The notes under the pieces: model-generated
What the model was told of the DNA's origin: nothing
What the model saw: only the letters and a program-made list of their open reading frames with translations
Databases searched by the model: none
Translations under genes and position numbers: made by a program
NCBI GenBank assembly: GCA_021234155.1
Contig: JAJEKV010000065.1
Location: 4,149,594-4,213,593, forward strand
Length of the DNA: 64,000 bases
From: Isoetes taiwanensis
Taxonomy: Eukaryota; Streptophyta; Lycopodiopsida; Isoetales; Isoetaceae
Reading direction: 5' to 3'
Shown here: positions 45,441 to 55,451 of the stretch, one piece after another
Numbering within the stretch: position 1 is the first letter of the stretch
Layout: every line of letters starts with the position of its first letter

Positions 45441-46745
45441 ACTACTCAGCATATTTTTTGCCTTGCTTTAGTTAGGTTAGCTCTTTAAATCAGTCAACTG
45501 GATCTATTATATTAGCTCTTCAAATCAGTCAACTTGGTCCATTATACCTTCTAGAAACTAGATTTTTCCAACAGGCAGTTCTGGCAACTTAGGCAACCTT
45601 GGTCTATATAGGGGAAGCCCACTTGACTTTTGCTTCACTAAGACTCAAGCTCCCACTGCTTAGGCGATTTCCCAACCCTCTTGTCATCTTCTCGAACCAC
45701 TTTCTACCCTACTCCCTACTCCAATAGCACCTACTAACTTTTTCGAATAGTAGTACAACACCAACCACATCAGCAAAGTCTTTCAGGTGTTCAACCACAC
45801 CTTTGACCTGCATGCAACATTGTCCAGAACACCCTTCGGTTTGCAGGTGTGGTAGTTGTCTGCTTCGTGGTGTAAGACCCGATGGCTTACCTTTTGTTGT
45901 AAAAAGGTTGTTTCTGCAGTGGTGTCTGGGGGTGCCTCCTATAAGCTCAATGCTTTGTCCTCTGCTTTCCCTACTCTCCTTAGATTAATAGCTCGGACAA
46001 GCCTTTTGATATTGATGTCCAGGCCTTCGATATACCCATCTACTACCTGCTTCTGTAATCCTTGGCACATGTAGCCTTAGTCTCATAATTCTTCCATGTA
46101 TTTAGCCACTTACAGGTTCTCTTGATCAAGGGGAGTTTTATAGTTGCCACCTTGTCAATCCTTGTCCTTCATCCCATATGAATTCTCAAATTCTTCCATC
46201 TCATCAAGCCATGACTCGGTCTCTATGCCTAACCTGTCCTTTCCTGAAGACTGCCCCAGCTTACGAGTTTTCTATATGTTACTCATAGTGCTACCTATCT
46301 TCTTCTGATAATCTTTTGCCTTGCAGTTCCTATGCCTGTCATGAGAGATGTCTGTTCACTCTCTGAACTGCTATCTGACCCAATGTCTGGGCTGCTACCT
46401 GGGATGAACCTCGAAGGGTTTGGGTTTCTCCCTGTTTTTTCTCTTCCTTTTTCTGTTCGCAAGTGCTATGGGTGCTGCGTCCTGCCCTGATTGGTCCCCC
46501 TGTTCTACCTCCTGGGGAGATGCTAGTGGCGGCATTGGTCTACACTCTTGAGCTCGATGACTAGGGTGGCCCATTGCACAAGTTGCACCATCTGGTTACG
46601 CATCTGTATCAGTCGCTTGTTGATAGCATCTGCAGACATATCCTCTTCCTCCTCGGGTTTGCTACTAAATAAGTTCCCGGATTGCCAGTTGCGTTGTTGT
46701 TCTTGATTCTCCTGGATCTATGAGGCTGAACTGAAGTTTCTAGCT
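45441..46745 (-). pseudogene. Ty3/gypsy-type gag fragment
   Basis: Minus-strand pieces in gag-like order: MSADAINKRLIQMRNQMVQ (~46,640), a charged linker (NRKRKREKTGRNPNPSRF), ESWLDEMEEFENSYG (~46,215) and VVDGYIEGLDINIKRLVRAI with EDKALSL (~46,030-45,940), resembling the conserved end of gypsy gag. Multiple stops and frame changes. The zinc knuckle and pol are absent here; a plus-strand pol fragment lies at 50.4-51.7 kb, in the opposite orientation. Confidence 0.55.
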
Positions 46746-46850
46746 AAAAGTATTAATCAAACATGCTTATCATTCAAAGACATATGTTATTGTGATATTT
46801 CTATGTTGTTTTATTTCAAACATAAAAGAAATCAAGATAAGATGCGATGA

Positions 46851-49046
46851 TGTGACGCTCCCTGCTAAATATACGGCGCCCGGCCGTACACTCGGCAGGA
46901 AATCCCCCATCCGGTCCATCAACCGCATGGGCCCTCCGTCTAACCCGCACTCTGAGAGAATCCTAGTGCGGGCAGGGGACACGAAGGTGTCTTGCGCGCC
47001 CTTCCCCTATGGGCTCCTATCACAGCGGAAGCATAAACAACGTCAGAACTAGCAATAACAATACAACATACTACCTCGAAGGGTAGTCCATCACATATCC
47101 ACAACTGCAAAGAAGATAATCCTATGCCATAAAACATAAGAGCTCCTACCCATGGCTCCGACTCATAAGGAGGATGACTGACTGGCTAGGCCTCAAGATA
47201 GAGCAGACCGAGTCATAACAATGGCGGGGCTGGCTATAGACAATGGCTAGGGTTGACCACTCCATCCGCCCCTCCTGTGCATACTTTGCAGATGGGCTAA
47301 ATCAGGCTCTGGCATGACTCTAGCCTTCCGGATACGCAATCCCATGGCATCACCCATCGGAACTACTCCAGGTTGCATCTCCTTGGTCCGATGAGGGTGA
47401 AGGGTTGCATCTCCCTTCCTGTGGTCTAGAGGTTCCGTGGGCGGCTAGAGAATCGTGGGCGACACACACCGATTCGCACCGACTTAACCCCAAAACGAGA
47501 GCCAAGCCAACACTTGCAGCTCTCGAGAGGTGGTGGCGACACCATTGCCCCAGGAGGTGTCGGACCCATGCTCGGCCCACACGAAGTGACCGACCATAAG
47601 CCTAGCCCACTATGGGATCCCCCCGAAGCCCCCACTCGGCAGGGATCCTCCCTCCACATCCCTTCTAGCCCCGTTATGTGGTGCTGAGTCATATCATAGC
47701 CTCGATAGCCTGGTGGGCTCCTATGCACAGGCCGCATCTAATAGGAACTAAGGGATCTACTCTAGGAGCATACTACATATGGCCCTAGGTCCCCTTCCCA
47801 ATACAAGAGGAGCAAACATGATCAACCAACATCACATAATCATCATATCCTAAGAATGATCATAAGAAGAACATCTTAACCTAATCATACAATCTAACTA
47901 ATGGTTAGGGTTCATTGATTAGGGTTCAAGATGTTGAATACGGGTTCTAGGATGGCTCTACTCTAGATACAAGATACTAGCACATCTGGAATGCTAATTC
48001 CAGATGAGCTATCACAACTACTACCATTAGAGGTAATTTGAGATCTCCTTTTGTCCCCATAAGAATCCTCCAATAGAATGAGTACTCTACATCAAACTGC
48101 AATTAATGCAGCATTAACAACTTCATTGCTGTCGTTTTTTCCCTATAACTTTTGATCTACTCATGAAAATGCTGCGGCGTTTGTTGCATTAGATGCAGAA
48201 TGAAAAGATCTTTCAAGTGATATATGGTTATGATGTATTTCAATACAAGCCATATGTGTTAACCTTAAAAAATATGGTTTTTTGCTCTTTTCTTATATAT
48301 TTACATCCCAAAAGATGTAACAATGGGTTGTCATTAGAAAGATCTTGAGGAGACGAATCCATTGCCACAAATAGTGTTCGAATCGGAGTTTTTGATCAAA
48401 ATTTATAGTAGAAAAATGACACTGCAAAAGTTAGTTAGAACTGCATTAATTACTGCAGCCACATAATACTGGAATGAAATACATTGCAGCTCTTCTCTTA
48501 TTGGACAGTTTAAAAAGCTGATGTGGCTTTTTAAGCATCCCTTAATGGGACAAAATGAGATCTCAAATTACCTCTAATGCCTACATACCTGCTCCTGATG
48601 CACTCCCTCCCAATCCTGGCGTCTCCATGATCTTCAAGGTGTTCGAGGTAGCTCCCACTCCTGCTGATGCACTCACGCTCTGGAGGCTGCCACGCTATGC
48701 TGTGCCACAGCAGACGGTTCTCGAAACGGAGTTTCGAGCGCGAAGAAGGTTCCCAGACTGTTGGAGCCAGAAAGAAGGCCTAGGGTTAGGGTTTAGGCCT
48801 TTATAGGTTAGGGTTCACATGTTATGCCACGTGGCTCCAATAGGGTAAGTCCGTGTGGCGGGTGCCCAATAGGTTAAGGCCACGTGGAAAATGGTCTTAA
48901 CCTAAGGTTGGCTAAGTTATATGAATAACTTAGTCATGCCCCCTAGTGCCACGATCTATGGTATACAAGGCTATGAAGATAGACTTGTATAGTGACGGGT
49001 CCAGGAATATACGTATTCATAGCGTATATTCCCCTGGAACGTCACA
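46851..49046 (-). mobile_element. Solo LTR (2.2 kb) of the H3-carrying family
   Basis: The minus strand begins TGTGACGTTCC (49,046) and ends GGGAGCGTCACA (46,851), i.e. TG..CA ends. It is flanked by a 5-bp duplication GATGA (46,846-46,850 and 49,047-49,051) with no primer site next to it, so it is a solo LTR left by recombination. Its 3' end matches the LTR ends next to both H3-like ORFs. The first ~55 bp form a hairpin: GTGACG..CCAGGGGAATATACG faces CGTATATTCCTGG..CGTCAC. A 556-bp MITE-like element is nested at 48,024-48,579. It inserted into, or beside, gypsy gag remnants. Confidence 0.9.
48024..48579. mobile_element. MITE-like element with 33-bp inverted repeats
   Basis: Left end (48,024-48,056) CATTAGAGGTAATTTGAG... 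and right end (48,547-48,579) are inverted repeats with one mismatch over 33 bp. The interior is AT-rich without an ORF. The related LTR at 42,355-43,412 lacks this segment, supporting insertion. Target duplication is not clear, so superfamily is unassigned. Confidence 0.75.
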
Positions 49047-49239
49047 GATGATAAGATTACAATATTTTTTGTATTACTCATGCAATATTTATACAATTTA
49101 ACTCAAGTAATTATAACAACATATTCATATTTCAAAACATTCTAAGTTATTGCAAAGTTGAAGGGTCTAATCCCGATGCTGGTGCTTGGACTTGAAAAAC
49201 TGCTTGTTCTTAAGCCTGAGGACTTTGCCGATGTTTCGA

Positions 49240-50340
49240 AGACTATTTCAGGAAGTTCCTTTCTCTAGCGCTCGAGCTAACTGGGGTGCTGGGAGCTCTA
49301 GTGTTGTTGCTGCTACTATTGCCAAGGGTGCATCGCGGAGATGTCCTCGTGCAAAATCCAATGCCACTGACCTCTTAAAGAGAATGATGTGATCTGTGTT
49401 TTCCCTTATCTTGGCATGCTTGTTTAAGCCCGTTAGTGCAATGAGGAGAGTGACAGCCTCTTTCCCCCTTGGGCTGAAGTCTTTGTGGAACACTATCATC
49501 TGCCCTTGGCCTAGGGCTAGAAGGTAGTAGCGAAGTGCCTTCCCCATTTGGGGCTCTATCTTCGCTTTCCCTGCTCCTGTGCCTTTCCTCCCCAATGAGT
49601 TGTTGTAGATGTCAGCCGCCAAGAGATCGTCGTGGTCCCTTTGCATCGTGACGTCACTCTCCAAGTTGATGTGAGTCCTTTCTCTTATGCTGCTTGAATG
49701 GAGAGGGCGGTTCATGCTTGGTCCTCTATCTGGCTTGTATAAGTTCCTTTGGATTTTCTGGAAATCCTCCTCTGATGTGAATGGTTGTTGTTGCTGAAAG
49801 CTCTGCTTTATATACTTATAAGCTGCCACATTCAACATTATTTCCCCTGTATAGGAGTCCCGCTCCGTTACCTCTTGGGAAAATGGTAAGAGTAGTCGAT
49901 GAGATCACTCTGTTGTCCTTCTGCCATGAGGCCTAGGAGCTCATCTATTCTTAACACTTCCTCTAGGCAATATGGTAGCTGGAGGATGTCGTTGGCAAAA
50001 ATGTACTCTTCCCCTTCGATCACCACAGGATATAAGGCTGTTATACTTATCGATGGCTCTATAGCTCTTCTTAGCTGCTCTTCCTACCTCTCAATTTGCA
50101 TTTCCTTCTCATCTTCCTCCTCCTCCTCTCATCTTACTTATCTCTTCCTTCTCATCTTGCTCCTCCTCCTCTTCATAGTCTGCCTCGAGTTGAAGTTGCC
50201 CTGATGAGGTACTCCGAAAAATATACTCGGCAGAATTGAACTGCTGGATCATGGGTTGATTTACCTTTGCGTTCAAGGGTGCCAAGTCCAATGGTTGTAT
50301 GGACGGTTCTCCTATGTTGTTGATGGCATTGAAGTACATG
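49240..50340 (-). pseudogene. Unknown decayed protein, possibly retroelement
   Basis: Minus-strand coding-like stretch in two frames. 50,339-50,109 has IGEPSIQPLDLAPLN and an acidic tract. Then ALYPVVIEGEEYIFANDIL and LPYCLEEVLRIDELLGLM (about 50,050-49,920), and finally an uninterrupted 196-codon frame 49,838-49,248 (YIKQSFQQQQPFTSEEDFQ, KALRYYLLALGQGQMIVFHK, RGKEAVTLLIALTGLNKHAK). I recognise no family. It is internally consistent over >300 residues with one frameshift and one or two stops. It precedes the gag-like fragment at 45.4-46.7 kb on the same strand once the solo LTR is removed, so both may belong to one element. Confidence 0.45.
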
Positions 50341-50439
50341 AATATGGCTAAGCTGTCTATGATGACTTGTATCTATGCCTATAGGCTTTACAGCTCATAT
50401 AGTCTGGCATGGTCCTCGTCCTATCTCAAATCTGATTCT

Positions 50440-51655
50440 TGAACTTTTGTCCAATAGTTTCAAGGCAAAGGGGACAGAAAAACATCATTTAAGGAGCAGC
50501 AAGAACCAGGAGCATCAGCAGGAAAATCAGTAAATCATTTCTTGGAGAGCATTCCTAAGAAGATGAAAGAAGAATGTATCAGAAAGAGAATGTGTTTCAG
50601 ATGTTTCTAGATCAGGTCACCGCACTCATAATTGCCCTTTTGTGATGCAAGCAGCACTGACAGAACTTGAGGATGGGAATCTCCAATGAAGTTGACGACG
50701 ATAACGAGGAGGAGGCCTGAGACTTCATTGAAGATGAGTGTAAAATCTGCGCTACAATTGCGAAAGAAAGTGTGGAAAGTTAGTCAACAGTAATATCAGT
50801 TGAGGGAATCATAGATGATAAAACCTATATAGTGCTTATAGACATGGGCAACTCCCACAATTTCGCATTTTCTAGGTTGGCAGCATTGCTAAAGCCTAAG
50901 TCTTAAGTCGAAGCCAAGGCTGGTCAGTATGGTAAGTGGAGCAATTCGCCATACTAAGGGAAGGAGAGTCAATTTCGACATAGCCTTAAGTGGAACCAAC
51001 TTGAGCATGAGTGCAGAATTCATAGACATTGGGAAGTATGACCTGATAGTTGGTATAGAGTTTCTGAAGCCGGCAAAAGCAATGATCAGTGCATGTCATT
51101 AAAGCAGTTGCATAGATGCATCATAAAGGATGAGATTGAATATATCTTTAGGCTAGAAGCTGTTGACCTTAAGCACGGGAAGGAGGATGCAAATTCAAAG
51201 CAATTACCTAAGGCAATTGCTAAGCTGATTAAGAAATTTCAGAACCTCTTTCCAGATGAAATCCATGAGTTACCACCCTATAGATGCGTGGAATGTGAGA
51301 TCACTCTTGCACTGGATGCTAAGTGAATAAGCAAAGCTCCCTATAGGATGAGCACCCCAGAGCCAGCAGAGCTAAAGAAGCAATTGCAAGAATTGCTAGA
51401 ACTTGGGTTCATTCGGCCAAGTATATCGTCCTTCGAAGCTCCCATTCTTTTTGTGAAAAAGAAAGATGAAAGTCTAAGAATGTGCATTTTGATTATCATC
51501 AGCTTAATAAGCAAACGATAAAGAACAAGTATACATTGCCAAGGGTTGATGATCTAATGGATCAGCTCCAAGGAGCAAGAGTTTTCTCCAAAATTGACTA
51601 AAAGTCAGACTATCACCAAATTCGCACCAAGAAAGAAGACATTCATGAAACTATC
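50440..51655 (+). pseudogene. Ty3/gypsy gag knuckle-protease-RT fragment
   Basis: Plus strand, in order: zinc knuckle pieces CFRC and SGHRTHNCPF (~50,590-50,640), VLIDMGNSHNFAFSRLAALL (~50,830; DSG/DTG of the aspartic protease changed to DMG), QNLFPDEIHELPPYR (~51,240), and RT start [58 protein letters not shown]. Ends at DYHQIRTKKED. Several stops and frameshifts. RT catalytic YxDD, RNase H and integrase are lost at the junction near 51,655 with the ParB-like pseudogene. Confidence 0.88.
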
Positions 51656-53810
51656 GTCCTCATACATGACAATAAAAATTCTGGACCTGGAGTCCAGGTT
51701 ATCCAACACAGATGAAATCAAAAAATTATGCTCTGGCCTTGCAAAGCACACTATCCAGAAAGAATCAGCTGTAGTGTTCTTTACAGCTGTATTCAAAAAA
51801 TTAGATAGTGTGGTTTTGTCCCACATTGGACTTATGCCTTTAGTGTCCAACACAACCAAGGATACTGGTACAGGAGTGCAAACAACTTGCCCCCTGCTAT
51901 CTGTTAGTTCGACTTCGCAACGGAAGTCTTCAGTATCCTCTCTCTGCAAGACAAAACTACGTATAAATCTCGCCAAGGCAGGTGGCACATTACCGTAAAC
52001 TCCTTCCTTAGTCACTTCTTCTGTAACCCACTTACTATGCAAAGTGGCCATGGAAATCAAGTCGGCGTCGTCAAAGCCCGCCACTGCAGTACTGAAATCT
52101 GTGAAGGATGGATACTTCTTCGGGAAATTATTCTTCACATATTTCCAAATCTCCTTCTTCAAGAAGGCTATATGGATCTTAGTGTCTTTGCCCTTGTCTT
52201 GAAGAATTGTTCACCTTTATAATAACTTGTGACCTTCACGTAGGTCTTCCCATCCAGCACTTCCTGGAACAAAACCCGACAGTCTTCATATTCGAGACCC
52301 CTCATGCACCTCAAATAGGTCTGACTGTAGGGACAGGAATAGCTGGAAAATATCTTCAGGCATGAAGACCCAGTTGTTGAAATCTTTTGGTTGCTTGTGA
52401 CGCATGGTAACTTCAGCCAAAGCCAGATAACACTGGAAACAAGAAGAATTTAGCTTTGAATGGAAATGATTATCAAATGGCGCCGCGGCGTGGCGCCATT
52501 TCCTCACCAAATAGCGCCCTGACGCCATTTGATAACAAAGCCAACAAATAAAACACTAAGTACCTTGTAGGGTTCTGAACGTGATTGACCACGTCCTGAT
52601 GGATCAGGCTTCCCGCAAAGAGCATACTAGTGCTGCAGGTGAGTTATTTTATCAATGAAAGGCTCCTTGAAGATAGTATTGGCAACGATATCGTTGACTT
52701 CACAACTAAGCTGCAGGCATTCTTGCTCGTTGACTATACCAGACAAGACTCGGCAATTCCGATACTCATAAATCTTTGCCATTTGTTCTTGGGACTTTGT
52801 TGTGCCGAGTCTTTTACATACAAGCTGAGAAGCCATAACTGAGTGATTGCAATTCACTATATAATAGTGCATCCCCATGAGGTCGTCCTCAGTTTTTCAA
52901 GGGACCAGTTTCTTTGTAAGGGGATCAAATGGAATTACATCAGCGGGAGTAAACACTGGATGTGGTCTCTTTGAAAGGATTCTACTAACGTTTTCACGTG
53001 CTCCATATTCCTTGGTCTTGATGTCAGATTTGGAGGCCCTTGATATAGGCTGAACACGTTTATCCATTTTATGAATGTGATGCCCAGAGGAAAAAGATGC
53101 CAGTGGTCAAAGATCTTCTGTAATGTTGTCTCTGCCATCTTTTCCTCTTCTGTCCTTTCCATCTTAAGGTTTGGAGGCACCTCGAGCAAGTGCTGAGCTA
53201 TTCTCAATGTTAGTCTGCGCTCCTTAGGCTTCTTGGAGGTGACCTTTTTGGCCGGCGTGCCTGCAGAATCCTTAGTATGTGATAGGCTTGCAAGAATGTC
53301 ACCACCACTTCCACTCGCCTGCTCATTCCTATCCATCCTGATTGGACTTGCATCAGGATCAGAAGTCTGAGTTTGTCTCTTCTACGTTTTTGGGGTCCTC
53401 TCCTTCTCAGAGGTCTCTAGCCTGTGCTTCTTCTTTTTTCCTTCGATCTCTTCTGTCTCCCCTTCCCTTCCTTCCCTTTCTTATCCTGCCTTTCCTTCCT
53501 TCTTCCCTTTTCCATCCTTCCTTTCCTTGTCTTTCTTCGACTTTTTATCCTTTTTTTCTTTCTTTTCTTTTTCAGGATCTTTGTGATCCTTTCTCTTACC
53601 TTTACCCTTGCCAGCGGCTTTTCCTTCAGTTTCCTGTCCAACATCTTCAATACCAGAAGAGGAGTCTTTTTCGGCTGCAGTAGCCTCTTTAGTTTGTCTT
53701 GCCTTCTTCTTGGTAACTGATCGAAGCCAGACCGTGTCCACAATGACTGGTGGTTTCTGAGAGGCTAACACCTTAACAACGAATGAAGGAGAGTTCTTCG
53801 ACTCGTTCAT
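51655..53810 (-). pseudogene. ParB-like domain protein of the ParB/MTase-like family
   Basis: Minus strand from 53,810: an N-terminal segment (SFVVKVLASQKPPVIVDTVW), a Lys-rich linker, then MDRNEQASGSGGDILASL. Next is a ParB/sulfiredoxin-like region: RPRNMEHVKTLVESFQRDHIQ (~53,010), FTPADVIPFDPLTKKLVP, and MHYYIVNCNHSVMASQL (52,878) in place of the GxHR/GERR box. Then QPKDFNNWVFMPEDIFQLFL and a segment homologous to the protein at 16,806-18,092 (52,162 to the break). Defects are two stops in the Lys-rich linker, a frameshift at ~52,945, a TGA at ~52,900 and further breaks at ~52,290. The methyltransferase-like C-terminus is cut off by the gypsy fragment. ParB assignment is inference from motif order. 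Confidence 0.5.
52470..52535. mobile_element. 66-bp palindromic mini-element
   Basis: Perfect 13-bp inverted ends TTATCAAATGGCG (52,470-52,482) and its complement (52,523-52,535) enclose a GC-rich core. It lies in what looks like an intron of the ParB-like pseudogene. A very small MITE or a structured palindrome; no ORF. Confidence 0.6.
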
Positions 53811-54975
53811 ACGCTTGAGAAATATTGTAGCCCCTCAAGATTTCTTCTGGACCTTTGATGTCTGCTTCTTCAAAGTTGCTGTAAGAGTTGCTTCTTCAAA
53901 GTTGTTTGTTGTTGAGAAGGAAAAGAATGTCACTAGGTGGAACAAATCTGTGGGCATTATAGCAGGTCGAAATCCAAGAACAAATACTGTAGATCAGGCT
54001 ATCAAGGATATGGTTGCTCAGTTTTGGTTAGATAACTCAAAGGTTTCACCAAAAATTAGAGATGTCATGAAGAAGAGGACACAACCAATTCAATATATTG
54101 ACATTACACAGGTATGACTGTAATTTAGCTGTAATTGCATCTTTTTTTGCAGAATAAAGATGTTTTTTATTTTGTAACACTGATGTAAAGTTTGTAACAG
54201 ATTTCTTTACTTTTTGAATGTAACGTAGATGCAGTCTGCACTAGTTTGCTCTACATGGAAATGTCAAATTATTTCATGGCAACACGTATATGTATATTTG
54301 TTTACATGTATATTTAGAATGTATTGTAGACGTAGGCAGTAACTAAGAAGAAATTAGTGTGGAGATGTATTAATTGTCAAGAAATTATGTGACTTCATAG
54401 TAAATGAAATAAAATTCATGTTTGAATATACATGTATGTGCGGGAGTTTAGGGTCTTGAATATATAAAAGATTTGTATGTAATGTAATATAATGTAATGT
54501 AATGTAATGAGGTGACTAATTTTATTTCACTGTAATTTTACAGGCTGAATTATTCCAGAATTTTGTGGATCAGTATCCAGAGGTTCGGATTGGGCTTAGG
54601 CAATTTGAATACTTAAAACCTTCTTGCATTAGAAAGCTAAAGGAAAGAAACACATGTTGTTGCGTGAAACATGAGCAATCAGATCTGTACAAGCAGGCAT
54701 TTAATTTGATGAGGAGTTTGGATTGGCAAATGGGACGTGCGCCATTTTTCTTGCTCCTTTTGTCCTTTTCCCGTTTTTCTGTTACAAGCCTCTTCTTGAG
54801 AAAACTTATGGGAAAATTTTGAATTTTTGTTGATCTGAAGCTCAATTCCTGTGGATCATTCTGCTGCCCTGGTAGAAGGGTGGCTTTAGCTGCAATCCAC
54901 TCATCAGTATCTACAATTTGACCCTCATCTCGATACATTTATGAAGCTGTATTCTTTCTTTACTCGATCTTTCTT

Positions 54976-55302
54976 ATGGAAACCTCTGTTTTCACAATTA
55001 TAAGAGAGAAAGATAGAATCTCATGTGGATTTCTAAAGGGCACGGCTGCTGATCTTTGGAGCTCCTTGGTTTTTCAAAGGCTCTTTCCGGACAATCTGTT
55101 CTTCTCGGAATTCACTTTTGTACCCTGCAGTATTGAATTTGAAGTTCAAATCATCAATTCCTGGCTAGAGGAATTTGTGGGTTCGAGTGCAGTTGGTCCG
55201 ACAGGGACATTCAGAGTCTATTGCAATTGGTTGGATTATTTGATCTCGGTTGAAGTTTATTCTCCACAAGATCCTGCTCAATTTGAAGGAATTTCTCCTT
55301 AA
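54976..55302 (+). CDS. Small ORF in the L1 5' region
   Basis: A 108-codon open frame (METSVFTIIREKDRI..., VYCNWLDYLISVEVYSP) between the element start and ORF1. No domain recognised. It may be chance, or an upstream ORF comparable in position to ORF0 of primate L1. Only conservation among copies could decide. Confidence 0.35.
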   Translation: METSVFTIIREKDRISCGFLKGTAADLWSSLVFQRLFPDNLFFSEFTFVPCSIEFEVQIINSWLEEFVGSSAVGPTGTFRVYCNWLDYLISVEVYSPQDPAQFEGISP

Positions 55303-55451
55303 ATTCCCTTGAATTGTATGTGGGTCTCTCTGCAATCAAATATACAGCATGTTAGGCTTCCTGATCATCTTAGTTTAATTTTGTTTCATTCCAATGGTCT
55401 CTCATCCCCTGTTTCCTGTTAATTTCCCCCTTTTCAGTTGTCAAAAAATTT

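Noticed and set aside
42355-49046. LTR at 42.4-43.4 kb and LTR at 46.9-49.0 kb as the two LTRs of one element
   Set aside because: They are in opposite orientation, and the second has its own GATGA duplication, so it is a separate solo insertion.
53424-53720. Plus-strand Phe/Leu/Ser-rich frames
   Set aside because: Antisense of the Lys-rich linker of the ParB-like pseudogene.
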